A DNA stretch of 24,261 bases, taken from NCBI GenBank assembly GCA_002344895.1, contig DDUR01000080.1, forward strand, positions 1 to 24,261, read 5' to 3'. The notes below the pieces were generated by a model. That model was not told where the DNA came from. It searched no databases and saw nothing but the letters and a program-made list of their open reading frames with translations. The translations under genes and the position numbers were made by a program. Origin of the DNA: Ignavibacteria bacterium UBA2333 (GTDB taxonomy: Bacteria > Bacteroidota > Ignavibacteria > Kapaibacteriales > Kapaibacteriaceae). Shown here in pieces: positions 23,701-24,261 of this stretch. The first letter of the stretch is position 1, and every line of letters starts with the position of its first letter.

Positions 23701-23956
23701 TCCTTCCATCAGAATACATCATAAGCTCACCCGTACAAGGGTGACTATAGACTGCCACTCCTTCAGAGGCTTCCATCGTCGGGATGTTAATCAACTTTCT
23801 CGGATGCTCGATGTATACCGGCTTATCCTTAGCCAGAAACGAAATGTGAGCCCCTGATCCAAACACCCATGTAGCATATTCCATCTGCGCATAAGCCTGC
23901 ACACCACAGATGCTTACCAAAACTAGCAAGATTAAATATCGTCTATGACTCTGCAT
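20795..23956 (-). CDS. Large secreted propeller and Ig/PKD-like repeat protein
   Basis: A protein of about 1,053 residues from an ATG at 23956 with an upstream AGGGGAG; a GTG one codon earlier is also open. The signal peptide is residues about 1-24 ('LILLVLVSICGVQAYAQ'). Residues about 25-430 look like a beta-propeller of the type found in gliding-associated surface proteins ('WVFGSGAHISFL', 'ASEGVAVYSHPCTGELMMYS', 'AMKFSPNGRHLAFVEG', 'LSFSPQSRNVFVSARG'). A PKD-like segment follows ('CYPKAGTYVANVVATSDNG'). About five Cys-containing Ig-like repeats span about 495-850 ('DAGEDKSACFGGSIQLRA', 'GDTTVCPKTEVQISA', 'MSDTTICAGDRLVLSA', 'IDTSTCAGVPLSLVV'). The end ('IIQCFDLLGRLLVERRLPAG') is consistent with a T9SS sorting tail. 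It probably faces the outside and may bind other cells or polymers. Confidence 0.8.
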   Translation of the reverse strand: MQSHRRYLILLVLVSICGVQAYAQMEYATWVFGSGAHISFLAKDKPVYIEHPRKLINIPTMEASEGVAVYSHPCTGELMMYSDGRNVFNETGFVIDGGSNLIGGESSTQGALFITDPDDPDIVWLVVAPDLTGEQNAGRPHAYGGYKILIEGPGQYRVIEREIPMTNPDRPYLMQADSGTEKLTATHLENQLDVWVAMLVTQGATSRIIFRLLTKDGFAPTAIEYELGWRVGPAGAMKFSPNGRHLAFVEGDQRFIHLFDFDKRTARLSNARSARIPLQSQWNGALSRAYGLSFSPQSRNVFVSARGTLSFQSSVVVGFDVSATTSAALEASGNVAGGISVYNSWSGALQLAPNGWVYMCAGEYVSRIRNADNPPNEVQFDMISFRFDAPTSGRIGLPSAVESTYMPGYLAPRCRLPVVTMDVPAICEGTCSPINATVTPDAKRVVWYFPGSTTDSVVSVTPPDRVCYPKAGTYVANVVATSDNGTSQFQYTLTVNSLPNVDAGEDKSACFGGSIQLRARGAKTYRWSPGTLLSDSTIDTPLLRNHDGPRTYVVTGIDTNGCINTDTIMVSIGPFTGTGQGDTTVCPKTEVQISATGGSGCRWLDNPSITSNQRTVIAEGTRTYRAELSDGACVDTVSVTVRAHAGPGLLRRNDTVICRGDVVDITPVTELPVTVRYERGGPKAAPIQKTQYIVHVTTSQGCTESDTIEIDVEVVTLEAMSDTTICAGDRLVLSAVSSHSVRWTDTSGLPISTAEFRPTKDTTVICTTNTSCVKRDTVEISVIDPTQPRRIDTSTCAGVPLSLVVPSRHGIRWTANNSLAFNADTVTVTPTAPTTYHGREGLETGCYKDVFIAISIEPLRTVHVSIPDLNVESGEPVDVPMFVRATQDTARVRVRLTASSRDFVFGSPSYGDTLISVTPEVDTIYFPAEFFLGTDTIVDVTIAASTDNLCYIIQPDHGRILREGCATELRPVKLGIPLQVELRDRGERIELGITGGMSETIIQCFDLLGRLLVERRLPAGAREHVELSGLARQTIILVRNGAESEQILHQQRE

Positions 23957-24202
23957 CACTCCCCTTCATCCTCACGTTCTTACACCTCCATGCTCAATAT
24001 AGACAATCCAGCATATCAACTGTGACAAATATTTTCGATTTACCAGATTTTCTCATTTCAAACGTTCCGTGACACCTGCACGTTCTCGTAGGATTTCTCG
24101 TAATCTTATGAAGCACACGGAGATGTAACTATCTAACTCATTTCTGTATGCGACTTGTGTATTAAACTATTACGACGTTTACTCAAGCATCTTTGCTATA
24201 TA

Positions 24203-24261
24203 CCCACCTTCGCCCATCCTCCCCCACCTTCCCCCATCCTCCCCTACCGTCCCCCACCTTC
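24203..24261 (-). repeat. G-rich 10-nt tandem repeat (inverted relative to the one at position 1)
   Basis: Read on the minus strand, six consecutive 10-nt units follow one another (gaaggtgggg, gacggtaggg, gaggatgggg, gaaggtgggg, gaggatgggc, gaaggtgggt). They lie upstream of the large secreted-protein gene, G-rich on its coding strand, as the repeat at 1-80 does for its own gene. The bases between it and 23957 are an AT-richer leader in which I could not fix a promoter. The array may run past the window edge. Confidence 0.9.

Overview
The window looks like an accessory island from a Bacteroidota/Chlorobi-type bacterium, possibly near Kapabacteria/Ignavibacteria. The placement rests on two large outer secreted proteins with C-terminal tails resembling type IX secretion (T9SS) sorting domains, an IgGFc-binding-like domain, Cys-rich Ig/PKD-like repeats, many small lipoproteins and generally weak Shine-Dalgarno sites. 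No rRNA, tRNA, CRISPR or intact insertion sequence was seen.

Layout. 1-80: G-rich tandem repeat. 162-2954 (+): secreted IgGFc-binding-like protein with a T9SS-type tail. 2961-3215: a 10-nt tandem array, then a 45-nt-period hairpin array. 3371-12661 (all minus): an array of three 5'-truncated Rhs/YD-repeat gene segments. They share almost the same core but carry unrelated C-terminal toxin tips: a Cys/His peptidase or amidase-like tip, a metallopeptidase-like tip with an altered motif, and an alpha/beta-hydrolase (lipase)-like tip. Each is followed at once by an exported or lipoprotein gene that is the likely immunity partner. Between and in front of the segments lie 45-nt hairpin arrays, a duplicated block with IS21-end-like repeats, 10-nt tandem arrays and a transposase remnant. 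12936-19516 (minus): a run of small lipoprotein and membrane-protein genes. It includes a paralogue of the tip 2 immunity gene without a toxin, a tandem paralogue pair and a broken secreted-protein gene; I read it as a store of orphan immunity genes. 19563-23956 (minus): a lipoprotein with an FGE/SUMF-type domain and a very large secreted propeller plus Ig-like protein. 24203-24261: a G-rich repeat, the inverted counterpart of the one at position 1.

How it may work together. No Rhs segment here has a normal start or N-terminal export region. The window therefore holds donor cassettes rather than complete toxins, unless expression is driven another way. The shared core, with runs of 80-97 identical bases between two copies, would allow homologous recombination with a full-length Rhs gene elsewhere and so swap toxin tips. 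The predicted export of the candidate immunity proteins fits toxins that act in the envelope (peptidoglycan, lipids). Toxin and immunity roles are inferred from domain motifs and gene order, not shown.
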